A stretch of DNA of 64,000 nucleotides from Sclerodactyla briareus (GCA_026419785.1 JAODTK010004665.1:62001-126000), one strand, 5' to 3'; shown: positions 11,901-24,892, numbered from the stretch's first letter. Program-made: numbers and translations. Notes: generated by a model from the sequence alone, not told the origin.

Positions 11901-14095
11901 TCAGTAGAGGTCAGTTAAATGTGAGCAAACAATAAATGTGAGATGGGGATGGCAAAAACATTTGGGCAGTGTATTTGCCACAAGAATTTGTGCCCGCAGC
12001 CAGCTACCCAAGACGTTCAAATTTGCACTTGTTCTCACAGCCTTATTATACAATAAAATATGCCACCCAGACTCATCACAAGTGAAAGAAGAAAAGCTAT
12101 TCATGTTTTTTTCACGTCCACCATGACCAATTTTCCACCGCATGTATAGACATAGTGAAAAAACAATGTCTGAAATCCTGTAGATATACCAGGAGCTCCG
12201 ATTTTCTTTTGCACAATATAGATTTGACTTGTTGGTGACGTAAACAGGAAAAAAAAATGAGGGGGAAAATAAACAAGCTTAACCCCCCGTGAGACTGATT
12301 GACAGCGCCCTATTGAGAAACTACTCTGCCATGAACGTGTATTAATAATGGTTAGCGCTGCAACTAACAGGGTCGTTCCAGGTTGTTGTTAGCAATTCAA
12401 GCAAAAATGCAGACTTGTGATGACGAACTGACAACAAATTGAATATTTTTTGTAAAAGGTTTTGTTTTAGAGTTGAGTTGTTGTGGTTAGTGTAATTTAG
12501 TTCATCAAAAATCAAACATACTGTCTTTTGTTTGGAAAATCTTGTGTCTCATTGGGAATATTAAACTTAAGCCACCTTTCAAAAAAATTCGAATGGTCAC
12601 AAGATTTTCCAACTTTTCATTATATTTTTTATATTCCTTTGGTGAGGGGGCCCGGGGGTGAACATCCCCCCCCCTCCCCACACGAAACTCTAGCTACGTC
12701 TCTACCGTGTAGCGTACAAATATAGTCTAACCGGGAGAGGCGTAAAAAATGACAGTACGTCGGTTTGTCAAACGTCATTGATTAGTTGATTGGAGCGGAG
12801 GAGTGCCACATTGTCCTCGCCACAGTACTTAAACAAGAAGGCTTGGAAGGGGGAGAGGGGGGGGGGGGGGGCTTGACGTTCGCTGTCGATATAGCATGAA
12901 GCTGCTAGCTGCTCGAGCTCGAGAACGGTGGGGTGATTTCGGTCAGTAAGTGGAGTACGGTACTTTTTCGGCAGCTAGCCCTCTCACTCATTATCTGCAG
13001 TTGACACCATCTGGCGGCTCTCTATGGGCTAATCTGACCAGGTTATATACGCCATAATCTATGCTTGACGGTTGATGTATGTAAGCGTTTCAGTACTCCA
13101 CGCGGCGTCTCTCGCCCTAAAAACAATGTTTCTCTACTTACATTTGCGAAAGGACAACAAAGGTCCAGGGGCGATTTTAGGTTTTAATACTGTGAGGTTA
13201 AAGTTGTATTTATTTGAGAATTTCAATTTGTGATATAGGCCCCACATTCCAGAGCAGGTATTCCACGCTTTGTCTCGAAAATTAGGAGTACGCAAGATGA
13301 CAGTTTTTTTTTTTCCTTCCTCTTGACTTCATCGATTCGTTCGCGGCTCTCGACGGTTCCTTGCGAAAGTTAACCAAAATATGTGTGCACGCAATAGGTA
13401 GACTTAGTAGAGAACCCTACAGGTATCAATTTAACTGTGGAATTTTGTGGCCCCGTCACCCTTGTGTGCAAAATTCCATCAGTTGAGAACTACTATATTT
13501 TGCTATTCCTTGCCGAAAACTTTAAAAACAGTTACAAAACAAGGGCGGCGATTGTCGTTGGCGATTGGGTGGGACGGACAAGATGAAAACTATCTAAGCG
13601 AGCGCCACCATAGGTTGGCGCGTAGCGAACAAGGAAGAAATTTTCCGTTTGACAGACCCCCTGATTGCAGGAAAAGGCACTTCCCGCGTGGCTTATGGGA
13701 ACAGTAAGCGCCCATTCCTGGAAATTGATAACCCAAATTTGTTATTTCAGGGGCGCTCTCCAACAAATTATCGCCTAGAGATCAATTTCAAGGGTATACG
13801 TTTGGGTGCTGTGATATTCTAAAATACGATGCAAGTGAGGTATACGGTCATGAGAGCAGCAAGGGAAATAGGCACAGCCAACAACCACTCGTTCGCGCGA
13901 GCGCGAGAGTGTGCAGTTACCCCAATTTGACTAACGACATTGCACTGCATGACCCCAAGGCTCTCTGGCCTATCACTTAGCCTGAGTTTTTATTTTTTTT
14001 CAAAGATTACGGCCCACATTTTGTCTTCTTTGCGGACCACAGGCGCGTGGGAGGGACAATTCCAATTGGCGCTAGACAGGTGGCCAAATGAGTAT
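11901..14095. other. No gene recognised; poly-G tract near 12855-12872
   Basis: Two G/C tracts (about 12665-12680 and 12855-12872) are the main features. Near 13670-13700 a CACTTCCCGCGTGGCTTATGG string resembles one near 1080. No coding similarity was found. Confidence 0.4.
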
Positions 14096-15169
14096 ACACA
14101 AAGTGAAACTGCAATGCGCGCGGAGCGCGGCGCGAAAAATTTTGCACTACTGGATTCAGCGCACGTCAGTCAGAAATCTTTTGGGAAACTAGACTTACTC
14201 CACCTGAATTTTGAATTCATGTCTTGCACGAATTGTGGGCGTTCAACTGGCCGAATCTCGACGGCCTATTTCAGGAGTTCCACCAGCAGGGTGCTCGCCC
14301 CTCAGTTATGTGACAGTGCAGCACCCACACTTGCAACAAGTGGTCGCACCCATGAAGTTGATTGCTTGAATACGCTATTTGATTAATTTGCGAAAAGGCA
14401 AACAAACAACCACATATATGCAACAAAAAATCACAGTCCCGCCCCCGGTGGTAGACTTACACGATCGCTCTCAAACCTTCTTCCCTTAATACCAACAAAG
14501 TTTACACTTGGGGGCATACCATCGAAAATTCAGACAATATTGGGACTGAGCCTTTTCGTCACTTGAATTGTAAGCATGGTTCTTTTGGATAACGCAATGG
14601 TGGCGTTTTCCTGGCCGCAGGGCATTTCGATGCCGCACCGTGTGCCTCCATAGTGATAGTATGTGCACCGTGTACCCAACATTCAACAAGTCGTCGCACC
14701 CGACCCATACTTACAAAAAAAAAAAAAACGGATCCCGTCCATGAGGTAGACCTACCGCTGTCGCCTCAACCCCTTTCTCCTCCAAGGTAGCGATTGTATG
14801 TTAGTTTGTTATTTAACCAAATGGTCCCGTAGCGGAATCGACGAAAACGTCCAATGAAGGAGCAACACACCAAAGCTGGTGAAGCCGGTCTTAATATATA
14901 ATAATTAAGGAACAACCCAGAGTAGTAAGTTGCCACGCATTTTCTGTTAAGGAACATCAATTGTCTTCATAAGGCCCATCCATGTCTGAACAATACCGGC
15001 CGCATGAAATACCCCCGCGCGCGTATAGCGCGCAAAATTTCGAAAAAGGAGCAGCATATCCAATCAACTTGATCACTTTAGGTCTTCAGGCATCGGTTTA
15101 AACACGGTTACTGCTGGATATGTCGGATACAGGTTCAGCGAAAGAAAAAAAGCAAGTCGGGCTCAATAA

Positions 15170-15320
15170 TGGGGGAGGGGAGGGAGGGGGGGGGGGGACA
15201 AAATGCACTCTTCCCCCCAACCGAAATATTGGGGGGAGGAGCGTCCCCCCCCCCCCCCCCCCCCAGCCCCCCCCCCCCGCCCCCCCCGTCCGCCCGCGTC
15301 CCCCCCCCCCATGATAGCCG
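15170..15320. repeat. Poly-G / AACCGAAATATTGGGGG / poly-C block
   Basis: A G-rich run, the word CAACCGAAATATTGGGGG and a long C-rich run follow in order. An inverted relative lies at 16258-16330, containing CCCCCAATATTTTGGTTG between G and C runs. The long Gly- or Pro-rich frames here are artefacts of the homopolymers. Confidence 0.6.
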
Positions 15321-15549
15321 CCCATGGTTACAAACAGTCAATTCCCAGTTACACTGGTTGTGTATAGCGTATGTAGATTGATTCGATAGCATGTCATCCA
15401 ATACTTCGATGTTGCATATCATAACAACGATATCGTTAGGGTGGTTTAATACTGTATAGTGGTGTCTATAAACGCTGTACGCGATTTAATTTCGCACTAA
15501 CGGAAAAACTAGTGCTTCAAAAAGTAGCTACATAGCTAACGAGGGACTA

Positions 15550-16200
15550 TACGGAGTACTTTAAAGGACAACTTGCAGGCTTGGATATAACAGAGGATAT
15601 ATTGTGGTGAATGGAAAACGGTATCTGTAGGTCCAAACCTTATTTCGATTACGATGTTCCTACGTGGAGTTATTACTTCGAGTTGGTCATTATGCAGAGA
15701 AATTGGGTTTAGAATCCCCCAATGCACAATAGGCAGATGACGTCAAACATGGAACAAACCCGAGAGTTAGAAGTTATGTTAAGTATTTCATTGTTTCATC
15801 TTGTTGGAAGTTGGTTTCTTTTCTCTCACCAAAGTAGAACCATCAACAGCTATCAACCACAGCAATCCTCTACCATATACTAAATGCTTTCAATGTGAAA
15901 ATTGCTGTGTGAATTCCAATAGAAACAAAGATTGTTTGCAGGGTTATCAAGTATGACATCATTTTTATTATTGCATGAGGATGCTTTTCGATTGTGCGCA
16001 ATACACTGCTTCTTCAAAAGACTGTAACTCGATAACGGGGAAGTCTACGAACTCGGGTGTGGACTACCGATTCATCTTTTCCAGCAACATATATACATGC
16101 CTTGTCTTTCAAGAGAACCGGGTCGAATAAGCAGCAGTCGCTTATAAATTTATCTTGTCGTTTGCTCGACTCATACCCCATTACACTGGTTTGCAAATAC
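15550..16200 (+). repeat. Interspersed repeat family R1, copy 1
   Basis: The copy begins near TTAAAGGACAACTTGCAGGCTTGGATA. It continues through TGGAAAACGGTATCTGTAGG, TGGAGTTATTA, ATTGTTTCATCTTGTTGG, CTTTTCTCTCACCAAAGTA, ACTAAATGCTTTCAATGTGAA, CAAGTATGACATCA and ATTATTGCATGA. It ends near GGGGAAGTCTACGAACTCGGGT. The same word order occurs at about 56390-56960 and 61545-62240 (plus strand) and 43640-44060 (minus strand). There is no protein-coding signal and no obvious inverted ends. Confidence 0.75.
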
Positions 16201-16254
16201 GGTTAAAGAGGCATCATTTTGTAGTTCTGTGAGAGACTTACAACGGCGGCGATC

Positions 16255-16335
16255 CTTGGAGGGGGGGGGTCGGCGTTCCCCCAATATTTTGGTTGAGGGG
16301 AACGCAACGCATCCCCCCCCCCCCCCCACCCGCAT
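16255..16335. repeat. Inverted relative of the 15.2-kb poly-G/C block
   Basis: Carries a G run, CCCCCAATATTTTGGTTG, ACGCAACGCATC and a C run, in the opposite orientation to 15170-15320. This supports the two blocks belonging to the surrounding inverted repeat, or being two insertions of one small element. Confidence 0.5.
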
Positions 16336-17899
16336 AATGGTGCCCCGCTGCTATTTGGCTGACAATGTTCCCGAATATTCAGCAGCAACCTGTTTTAAGC
16401 GAGGGCATAATGACCTGAATGGTCAAGGAGTTGAAGTGAATTCTGCCTGCTCCATTTCACCCATATGTGTGCCTTGTGCCAGGAAACAAATGATGTTCCT
16501 TAACGAAAAATGCACGAAATTCACTCTGGGGTTGTTCTCATTTATCAATAAGAAGAAGGCGGTCTTCACTCCATACCGTTTGCATAAGACTAGCTTCCCA
16601 GCCTCGGTGTTTAATTAATTGTTCTTCATTGGACGTTGTGCGAATTTCCTAGGGTACCAGTTAGTTGATGAACGACAAACACCTACCAATCCCCCATCAT
16701 GAGGTGAATGGGGTTAAGGCGACGGCCCAGTGCGATCTGTCATTTTTATTTATTCCTGGTGCGACCATTTGTTAAATAGTTGGGTACACGGTGCACATAC
16801 TATCACAATGAGGGCCACTGTGCGATCGAAATGCGGCCATGGAACGCCACAAATTGCTTTGTCAAAAAGACCTGATTCAAATTTCAGTGGAAGAAAGGCT
16901 AGTCCAATTGCCTGAATTTTCGAGGGGAATGCCAACAGTGTAAACCTCGTGTATTCAAAGGACGAGGTTGAGGCGACGGGGGTGAGTGTACCACCTGGCT
17001 GGACCCAGCGTTTTGGAATACATGGTCTATTTGCAAATTTATTCAGGAATCAAGTGTATGTTTGAAATTGGTGCGTGCACGTTGGCAATCTACTAAAGGG
17101 GGGACACGGTGCGGGGAACCCCTTGGATAGCCATCGAAGGTTCGGCCAGAGCGCCACAAATTCGTGCAAAGACATGACTCGAAATTCAGGTGAAGTTAAG
17201 TTTATATCCAAGATTCCCTGACTTTTATGAATGTCTAAAAGTGTAAAATTTTCGGAGCGCTTCGCGCGCGCAATTGCGATTTTACTTCTGTGTTATACTC
17301 TTTTTTTTTCATCTCATTTATTCACGAGTCAAATGGCAAAATATCCATGGTATGACAATAACAAGTAGTGCTTCCCACCGATGAACTCTAAGCACAATAT
17401 CTATTTGAAAAATGGTAGAACCTAATCTTTCCAAATCCGTACTGCATTTTGAAAAACAACGGTCCTTATTCCGCGTACCGATTTTATATTTCTTAGGCGA
17501 ATTTTTTTTCATAGGCAATATTTTTTCTCTACTTGCAAAATCAATTTCATTTATGAAAAAAGGAAGAGCAGTCAGGGACTGTTCCACGAAGCTGCGTTGA
17601 AAATGTAATATTTTCAATGAAGTATGAAAAGTGAATAGGGTTATATGCAATTTGGATCTTTACAAAGCAATGTCCTTTTGGAGAGGCAAAATTGTCGGCC
17701 CAAGAATCGTTGTTTCACAGTCAAGAAGAAATTAGAAGTAACGTAACAGGACCAAAACAGATGTTCATTAGTCTCAGTTCAACATGGCAAAATGTACACA
17801 TAGTATAGTGTCTTACCCATCAATGGGAGAAGTCTATTGGTGCCAAGGATACGTTGTCAAAACATCAAATTGAAAATAAACCAGTCCTGTCCAGACGTG

Positions 17900-20800
17900 T
17901 TTGAAAGAGTTCAGAAATAATTTCCAATCATGCTGTGTAAGCCAAACTGCATATTCTCCACTTGAGCACGCTTTAGAGGATTAACAATATAGCTATCAGT
18001 TAGGGATAACACTAAACGGGAAATTTTAATCTGCCCTTAATAGATCTTTGCATGTGGCCCTTTCACTATCATCGCCGCTCCAAAGGTTTTCAACATTTGG
18101 GATCACTGTTAACAACCCATACAACTTAGTGAAGGGAAGGTTTCATACTATTATCATTCTCACGAAAAATAGCATAAGACATAGGGGTCCCATTGGGAAG
18201 AGAAATGTCTTAACATAAAACAACACCTGCTCAGAAGTTTCTTATCACACAGCAATAGTGTTATTAATTTGAGGAGTGCTAAAAGTAGCGGTTACTCCAG
18301 CGACGCAGACATTCTTTTATGAACTTATTTTAATGTACAAAATCGTTTTTAGGGTGTTACATTGAAAACACTAAGTCTTTCCCAAACTGGGGAAGGAAGT
18401 GGTTCCAAACAGCTTCCAGTAACCCCTGTTTGTTCGCATCCAAATACCTCCCCATCCAGATGTTTTTATTGCATACGCGAAACTATGAATATGAATACCT
18501 TTCAACCCGCCATTGTCGATGGCATTTCTACATTGTAGTGCTCCTTGACTTTAATCAGGATTACCACTCCAAATAAAATCAAATAGACTACCTTTGAACT
18601 TCGTTTAAGATACTCGTCCGTGGATTGGAAGAACTTGAAAAGACAAACAAGCTGACTAATAGCAAAGGTTTTAACAATGACATTTCTACCTATGGGGGTA
18701 TATCCCTTCCACCTCCAAATCTTCCGCTGATTTTTTTAACTGAAAGCTCTGAAGAAAGTTGAGCCGAATAAATCGTTCCATTATGGGAGAGGTCATCCCT
18801 AAAAACTTACGGATCTGTACTATAGTAACATCAATATCAGGAAATGCCGAGGACAAGTTAGTTTTGAGCGTCCCAACGGGAAAAGGACATGCAACTGGCA
18901 TAATTGATACTAAGGCCAGAAGCTGTCTTATAATGACCTAAGATATCAATTAAATTCACAAGGGAATGGTGATTTATTGTCTACTATAAAGACTGTGTCA
19001 TCGGCATATTGCATATCTTAATGTCAGACCCAATAGACCTGTAATGGAATCTCATAAATACCTCTGGCGATGCAGATCAGCACATAAAATAAACAATATT
19101 GGCTGAGGGGGCACCTTTGCCTGACACCTCTTTTATTAGGGAAAAACCATGGAATGACCATTGCTACACACACAACAGTGCTCCCATTAACAAGTACTAA
19201 TCCCACGTCGGAATCAAAACCAACGTTGAAGTAGCGAAGAGTATCATCCAGAATGCAGTCAACACTAGTCAAAAGTCCTTCTCAAACAATAAAAACAACA
19301 ACCCCGGGATATTCCTGTAGTTAGTATAATCTTATAACATCTACTAAAACGAATATTTTTCGCCAATGAAACGATTTGTGATAAAACCATTTGTTGCACC
19401 ACCTATTAATAATGGGATGACCTTTTTTAACCTGGTTGCCAGAGTCTTTGCACCGATTTTGTATTCGGTATTAAGGAGACTAATCGGCATATAGTTGGAA
19501 CCGATTCTGGTCCTTTCCAAGCTTGCGAATTAGGGTGATAATTCCTCGACTCTTCTAGGTGAAAGATTACCTTGATCAAAAGCCGTAATTAGTAATTTAC
19601 TACGTATGACCTAGAGAAGACCAAATGCTTATAGAATCAGTCGAAAAACATCACTACAAGGGGTTTACCGAAAAAAAGGCTGATCTACACTCTTCCAACG
19701 TGAGAGGGCCATTACACTAGGAGGTCCTTACTATCCAATGAAAAATCAGAGCCTGTAGAAAATCGGTGCTGTTGCAGGGAGAATAGTCATATAAAGGACT
19801 CTAAAAATATACGCATCTCATATAAAAATACAATGTGCGGTGGCGCACACCTTTGCGATCTGTATCCAGGCGAAAATATTGTTATTAATTCTATTTCCTT
19901 AATAAGATTCAAAAAGTATTTGGGTGTTTTTCTCACCTTCTTCAACCCACCTTGCGCCCTAGATCTAACAATAATACCATGGAATTTATTAAGATATAAG
20001 ACCTCAAGTTTCATTACGACATCCAAAAGCCTCGACGGGTATCCTCAGAATTATCCTCATCCGACTGACGCTCTGAAGTGGAGATCCTACGAACAATTGT
20101 CATTATTCATACTCTCGTCGATTTCGAGCCTTAGCTTTGAGTAATGGATGGTTGCAAGGTGAATGCGGTATTTAAATTTCCACCTCATACGGGATCGGCA
20201 TAAATATGTTCTCTACGTACTGATTTAACTAGATCATGTACAAGCTTAAATACTCTGGTCCTTAATAGAGAATTATTGAACTCCATAACACCCGACCCCG
20301 TGGCTCCTCGTGGTAACGACTACACAGAACAACTATTGTATGATCAGACTGAATTGACAGGTAGAAATCAGCTTTTACGACATTTGGTGCAAACTTTGAG
20401 AAACTAGAAAAAATCAGACGGCAAATGGATATCAGCAATATTAGAGTGCCAGGTATCTCCTCACGAGGGGTTTCTCTCTCTCGAAATATCAACCAGATTT
20501 GAAAATCGACATGATAGAAAGACACTTATCACGAGCTTTAAAATTGGTTTCTCAGTCCCCCACCTAATTTATCTAAACCTCTATTGAAGACAAATTAAAA
20601 TCTCCACCCCAAATAATCCTACTGCAATCGAAACCTTGCACGGAACAAGATACCCCATTGAAAAAGGCAGGATCATCCCGATTTGGGCCATAAACTTCTA
20701 CATAGTAAAATACGGTTGTCGAGAAGGTGGTCACAATAATATAACGACCATATGGGTCACAGTCTACTTTACAAAACTTACAGAAGAGTAGGATTGAACA

Positions 20801-21045
20801 AAATTGCTACCCCTTTACTTGAAGAGGTACCCGTGTGAAAACAGGGAATATTACCTCCCCACTCATTTTTCAACTCCCTCCTCATTCATAGTGCTATGTG
20901 TTTCCTGCGTTATTATAATGTCAAAGTGGTTTCTATGAACGATTCCCATTGTAATCTTCGTTTTTTTAACTGTCTCAGACCTCCACATTAAAAGAGCAAA
21001 TTTTAATCTCGTTCATCTACTAGCCGGAATTCCTAAACAAGTGTA
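17900..21045 (-). pseudogene. LINE-A ORF2 remnant: APE endonuclease plus reverse transcriptase
   Basis: The enzyme of an L1-type element nicks DNA and copies element RNA at the nick. The endonuclease begins near 21040 (EIKICSFNV), with NEWGGNI and GVAILFNPTLL further on. EVYGPNRDD and GGDFN (20594-20608) follow, then the catalytic SDH (20337-20348). The reverse transcriptase shows KTPKYFLNL (about 19920), ISLLNTEYKIGAKTLATRLKKVIP (about 19410-19490, split here by noise), GVRQ-CPLSQ (about 19098-19137) and an intact YADDT at 18994-19008. A thumb/connection region with RLNFLQSFQLKK and FGVVILIKVKE lies at 18530-18790. The expected WRP before ISLL is lost, and many frameshifts and stops occur. 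The catalytic aspartates are present, so decay or sequencing error affects frame more than active site. Confidence 0.8.
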
Positions 21046-21259
21046 AATTTACACAAAGAGAATACATACCGAAGTACGGTCGATGATAGAACTGAGATGG
21101 AAAATCAAACCAAAAACCACTAAACACGCAAACACAAAACGTCCGTGAGAGAAAAAGTCAAACAAGATCGATTCCATACAGGGCTTCCTCATCCATGGTA
21201 ATCTGGCCCATTCCTCGTTCCTTAAGATTTCTATGGTAAGGAAAACGATCGTACCAAGG

Positions 21260-22050
21260 TGTAGTTTGCAGTTCGTGCTCTACCGAGCGTGAAAAAATCC
21301 TGTCATGGTGAAGACCAGTCCCATTACTCGAACTTGTAAGGTTGTTCCGTCCTGCCGCCACATACCCCCAGAGAAGCGCAGCGTGATCTCATTGCGGTAG
21401 AGCTCTTGTACCTTCTTCGTCCACTTTCGTTTCCCCTTCAGGTCTTGGGGTTAGATCATCAACGATATAGTATTCCCTTCGAGGCCAGGGCCCTCCGAGC
21501 GTTCTTCATAATGCTGACCCTTATCCTGGTAGAATGACAGCTTCATCAGGAGGTGCCGGTCCCTCCCATTAACACCTTCCCGTCTCGAGGGCTCGCTCTA
21601 TCGTACAGGGCTGCACTCCCCCACTTCGTCCAACACCTTTGTGGGCCAGTTTCACACAGTCCTTCCCTCAGTGGTCTTCATTCCCACAATACGAATATTG
21701 TTCCTCCGGAAAACCTCTCTTGTGTGTTAATCAAACTGGCGTGAGAGGCCTTGTCATGCTCAAGTGAGGCTACTTTACGTTCTAGAATGTCACACCGCTC
21801 TTTCAATTGGCCGTTTCTTCCGCCGACTCCAGCGCAAGATGGCCGACGGTCTTCAATGGCCTTAGTGAAATCCTTGCATAGAATTAAATCTCTTCACAAA
21901 GGTCTTACGAGTCCTATCAATGGCGTGGTTAACATCCTGGCACTAATTTTGCTCCATGTCCGCCTCCAGTTCGTCCCGTAATAGGTACGTGGTTAGGTTA
22001 TAGGGTAGGCCTGGTTGTGACGCCTTCTAGGACCGGATGATGTTTACTCA
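21260..22050 (-). pseudogene. LINE-A ORF1 remnant (RRM / C-terminal domain type)
   Basis: In L1-type elements ORF1 makes an RNA-binding chaperone that packages the element RNA. A coiled-coil-like segment (ERCDILERKVASLEHDK) is seen near 21770-21820. The RRM-start motif RRNNIRIVGM follows at 21661-21720, and then the C-terminal-domain motif VDDLTP with a basic KGKRKWTKKVQELYR-like helix near 21400-21475. It ends with LRFSGG-type sequence near 21380. This order matches L1/Tx1 ORF1. Several one-base shifts must be crossed to read it, so it is scored as a pseudogene. A homologous remnant exists in LINE-B at 47.7-48.4 kb. Confidence 0.7.
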
Positions 22051-22300
22051 CAGATCCTTCTTTTGGTGGTCTTCCCGCTCGCATGATTAAATTGGGGAGT
22101 TTCACAGTAATGTTGTAATTGACTAGCCTCAAAGAGCATGAAAGCAAAACTAGCTTGTACTAAACAGGATTTTTCAAGCAAATATCTAGGGCCCCTAACA
22201 GGACGTCTTAACGCAACGGTGACATCATGGTGCCTATCCTCCACCCTTATACTCCTTTGCCACCTGTCTTCCCCATTGGAGTGTCCCCTCCACTGCGCCT

Positions 22301-23640
22301 GTGGTCCGTAAAGACGAAAAATGGGGGCCGTAATTTTCGAGTACACTGTCAGGCCTGTCTGTGATAGGTCAGAAAGGGGTAGTGCAATGTCAAGTCAAAT
22401 TGGATTCCTGCAAAATCCGCACTTCCCGCGAACACTAATAGCTGTGTCCATGGTCCCATTTCCGTTGCCCCTTCAGGACCAATTAACCTCTCTTCATCGT
22501 ATTTTTAGAACGTCCGAGCTCTCAACGCAAAATTGCTTCCCCTTGAAATTGTCCCCTGAGGCGATAATTTTTGGAAAACCTTTCCTGAAATAAAAATCAA
22601 TATCAATTTCAGGAATGAGCTACTGTCCCATGAAGGTCCGGCAGTGCCGTTCTCTGCAATCTAGGGGGTCTGGTCAAAGTTAAACGGAAAAATTCTTGAA
22701 CACTACTCGCCAACCGTGGTGACGCCAGCTCAATTAATCTTCACCTTGTCCGTCCCCCCACCCCCACTCGGCCACACAAATCGCCGCCTTGGAGACTTGT
22801 ATGTATTAATGCTTAACGTATGGTTACAGAAGGCATCACTCACTGTTTTACTTTCATCTGACTACCACCAACACAACTACATGATACCTTGCAAAACGAC
22901 GGTGACAATTCACCTTTGAATTTATAATTACGGATTCTTTCATCTATCATGAAGAATTTTTCCCGAAGAGGTGGCGCTGTTGCTTCTCGCGTTACTAACC
23001 TTGTGCGTCCTTAGTTGCCTTATTGTGTTACTCAAACATTCCTCCGCGTACATATACCGGGCACAGAGTGTATGTTCGAGCTATATTCAGCTTCTAAAAA
23101 AAACCAAAAAAACCCCCAAAAAACCCCCCAAAAAACACACGTGAAAAACACCAATCCTACTACGATTACAAATATACCCCCACACTCAACGAGAACTCTA
23201 ACATCCGAAATTGGAATTGAGGAGGCATTGTCTTCCTCACTCCTCTGATCGCAACTGCGAGCGAACACGTGACGCATTTGCATCAAGTCATGACGTGCTG
23301 CTGTACCTTGGTAAGTGAAAATGGGCATTAACAGAGTGCACACTTACGAACCATATTTTTGTTATTTCTCAGTACATTCCATGTGGGTGAGCAGTGTGGC
23401 TTCTCTAAGCTTAAAAAAAATGAAACAGCAATGTCTTCTAAAGGTTTGCCATTTTGGGATGTTCATAGAGCAATATATAGGAATATATCCCGACTGAATG
23501 CATCTCTACACGCCCCACACAATGTGTAATTTCTTCCAAGAGAGACGAACCGGTTTTGAAATCTTCATTGCTGAACAACCAATCAGATGACAGCAGTGCA
23601 GATCAGTGGTGATAAACTGTAGTGAAACGTTTGATTATAT
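22301..23640. other. No gene; A/C-rich simple tract near 23095-23145
   Basis: Mixed sequence with an A-run/C-run tract (AAAAAACCCCCC-like) near 23095-23145. No coding similarity was recognised on either strand. Confidence 0.45.
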
Positions 23641-23659
23641 GATAGTAAATATGGTTTTT

Positions 23660-23806
23660 AAAAAAAACATATTGGGAAAAAGTTTATTTTGTCCAAATAA
23701 TTAGCCCTGGTTAAAGTGCCTTGTAGCGGACTAATTGTGTTGAGAAGAAACATATTGGGAATGGTATATTCTTGTATATAATAATTAGTCTAAGTAAGGG
23801 ACTTGA
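23660..23806 (+). repeat. Short tandem duplication, about 83 bp
   Basis: AACATATTGGGAA, then a TTTATT-TTGT segment, AATAATTAG and AAG-G-CTTG, occurs first at about 23665-23725 and again at about 23748-23805. The two copies have diverged by substitutions and small indels. Confidence 0.55.
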
Positions 23807-24209
23807 TATTTAAATTCCGTTAATGAGTATAATAACGCAACATGTCGTGTTGAATGTACACAACACTGTGTAACTAGCACACAATCCTTGTGTTGGTAGA
23901 CCATTACACAACATTATGTAAATGTTTGTGAAAATATAACACAAATTGTGCAGATTATACTCAATGATTGTTTTTTTTTTCCACAACATCGGGATATGGG
24001 TGCTAGTTACACATCGTTTTCTATATGAGAAATGGAATGTATGTTCCACCAACTCCTCACATAAAATTCACTTCCTCCAACCTCTCCTCCTCCAACCGCT
24101 GAACAAAAAAGTGATCCATGATTGTTCATTTTGTTTTATCACTCTCAATTTAGAATTGATCATGCGTGTAGTGAGACCTCCCAGTCAGCGGGAGAAGAAG
24201 AAGCAATTT

Positions 24210-24720
24210 TTTTTCAGCTGCGGGTAAGCAGCTCTTAAAGTCGTAAGTGATTCATCGTCCGTTCGTTCAGTTAGTTCGTTCGTTCGCCGTTCTGTTCGTC
24301 ACGTTCACTCATAACCTCTGAACCGTACATGCGATCAGGTTCAAACTCGATGGGTGGATGGAGTAGGCACTGGCTAGGCTGATTTACATTTTTGGTTACA
24401 TGGTGTGATTAGATTTCCATTAAATCCAATCATTACCCCCAATTTTCCACAGCCATTCCATCGAGGTCCCTGTGAGAGACGTGTGTTTACATATACTCCC
24501 TAGCTCAACCAGCATTAGTGTTTGTTTATCTTATCTGTCAGCAGGTCCAGGTAAGCAAGCACCCAGTCCACATAAAACACCTTTGTCACGGGTAAATGAT
24601 TTTTCCCGTCACACATCACTGTTGGTTGTGACCCAAAGCGAGTGTTTCCACATGTTGGGTTTTAGTCTCATGGTGGTTTTCAATGGTGTCATTGTCAGGA
24701 TTTACCATAATTGAGATTTC
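24210..24720 (+). repeat. Interspersed repeat family R3, copy 2
   Basis: It shares ordered words with copy 1: CAGCTGCGGG, CGTTCGTTCG, TTCGTCACGTTCACTC, CCGTACATGCGATCA, GGGTGGATGGAGT, CTGGCTAGGCTG, GTGATTAGATT and TTAAATCCAATCA. Its far end (CATGTTGGGTTTTAG, GGTGTCATTGTCAGG) is less well conserved. Confidence 0.65.
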
Positions 24721-24892
24721 TAGTACGAGAGGAGAGATGTATAGTGGGGATGCATGGGGAGTGCATGTTAGGGATAAACTATTCTGGTTTCTTTATCAGT
24801 TCAACTTATCCTACACCTATTGCATATTTGCTCGCAGCTGCCAACACGTTTACGATTACGCTTGTTATTGTGACATTTTGCTCTATAAATGT

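Larger units (their letters stand above)
14098..17293. repeat. Large inverted repeat (foldback-like), arms about 0.8 kb
   Basis: Read as reverse complement, 14098-14960 aligns in order with 16492-17293. Shared words include GATGTTCCTTAAC-GAAAAATGC, CTCTGGGTTGTTC, TTCATTGGACGTT, GTTGAGGCGAC, GTTGGGTACACGGTGCACATA and TCGAAATGC. Further out they share TTCGGCCAG, AATTCGTGCAAGACATGA, AAATTCAGGTG and a terminal GC-rich CGCGCGC-GCAATTGC-like block. Within each arm there appear to be two related sub-units of about 300-400 bp. The central 1.5 kb holds an R1 repeat copy and two poly-G/C blocks that are themselves inverted. No transposase is visible. Confidence 0.7.
17300..22300 (-). mobile_element. 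L1/Tx1-like LINE (LINE-A), decayed
   Basis: A two-ORF non-LTR retrotransposon on the minus strand. Order from high to low coordinate: ORF1 nucleic-acid-binding protein, APE-type endonuclease, reverse transcriptase, C-terminal region. The minus-strand 3' end shows GTGAATAAATGAGATG followed by a run of nine A (plus strand near 17302-17335), which looks like a polyadenylation signal and tail. The 5' limit is not sharp; recognisable ORF1 starts below about 22050. All frames carry shifts and stops, so the copy is not expected to work as assembled. The poly-A end directly abuts the outer edge of the large inverted repeat at 17293. Family calls rest on motif order; Tx1 and L1 were not separated. Confidence 0.8.

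Noticed and set aside
15098..15422. Gly-rich and Pro-rich frames on both strands
   Set aside because: Produced by poly-G and poly-C runs.
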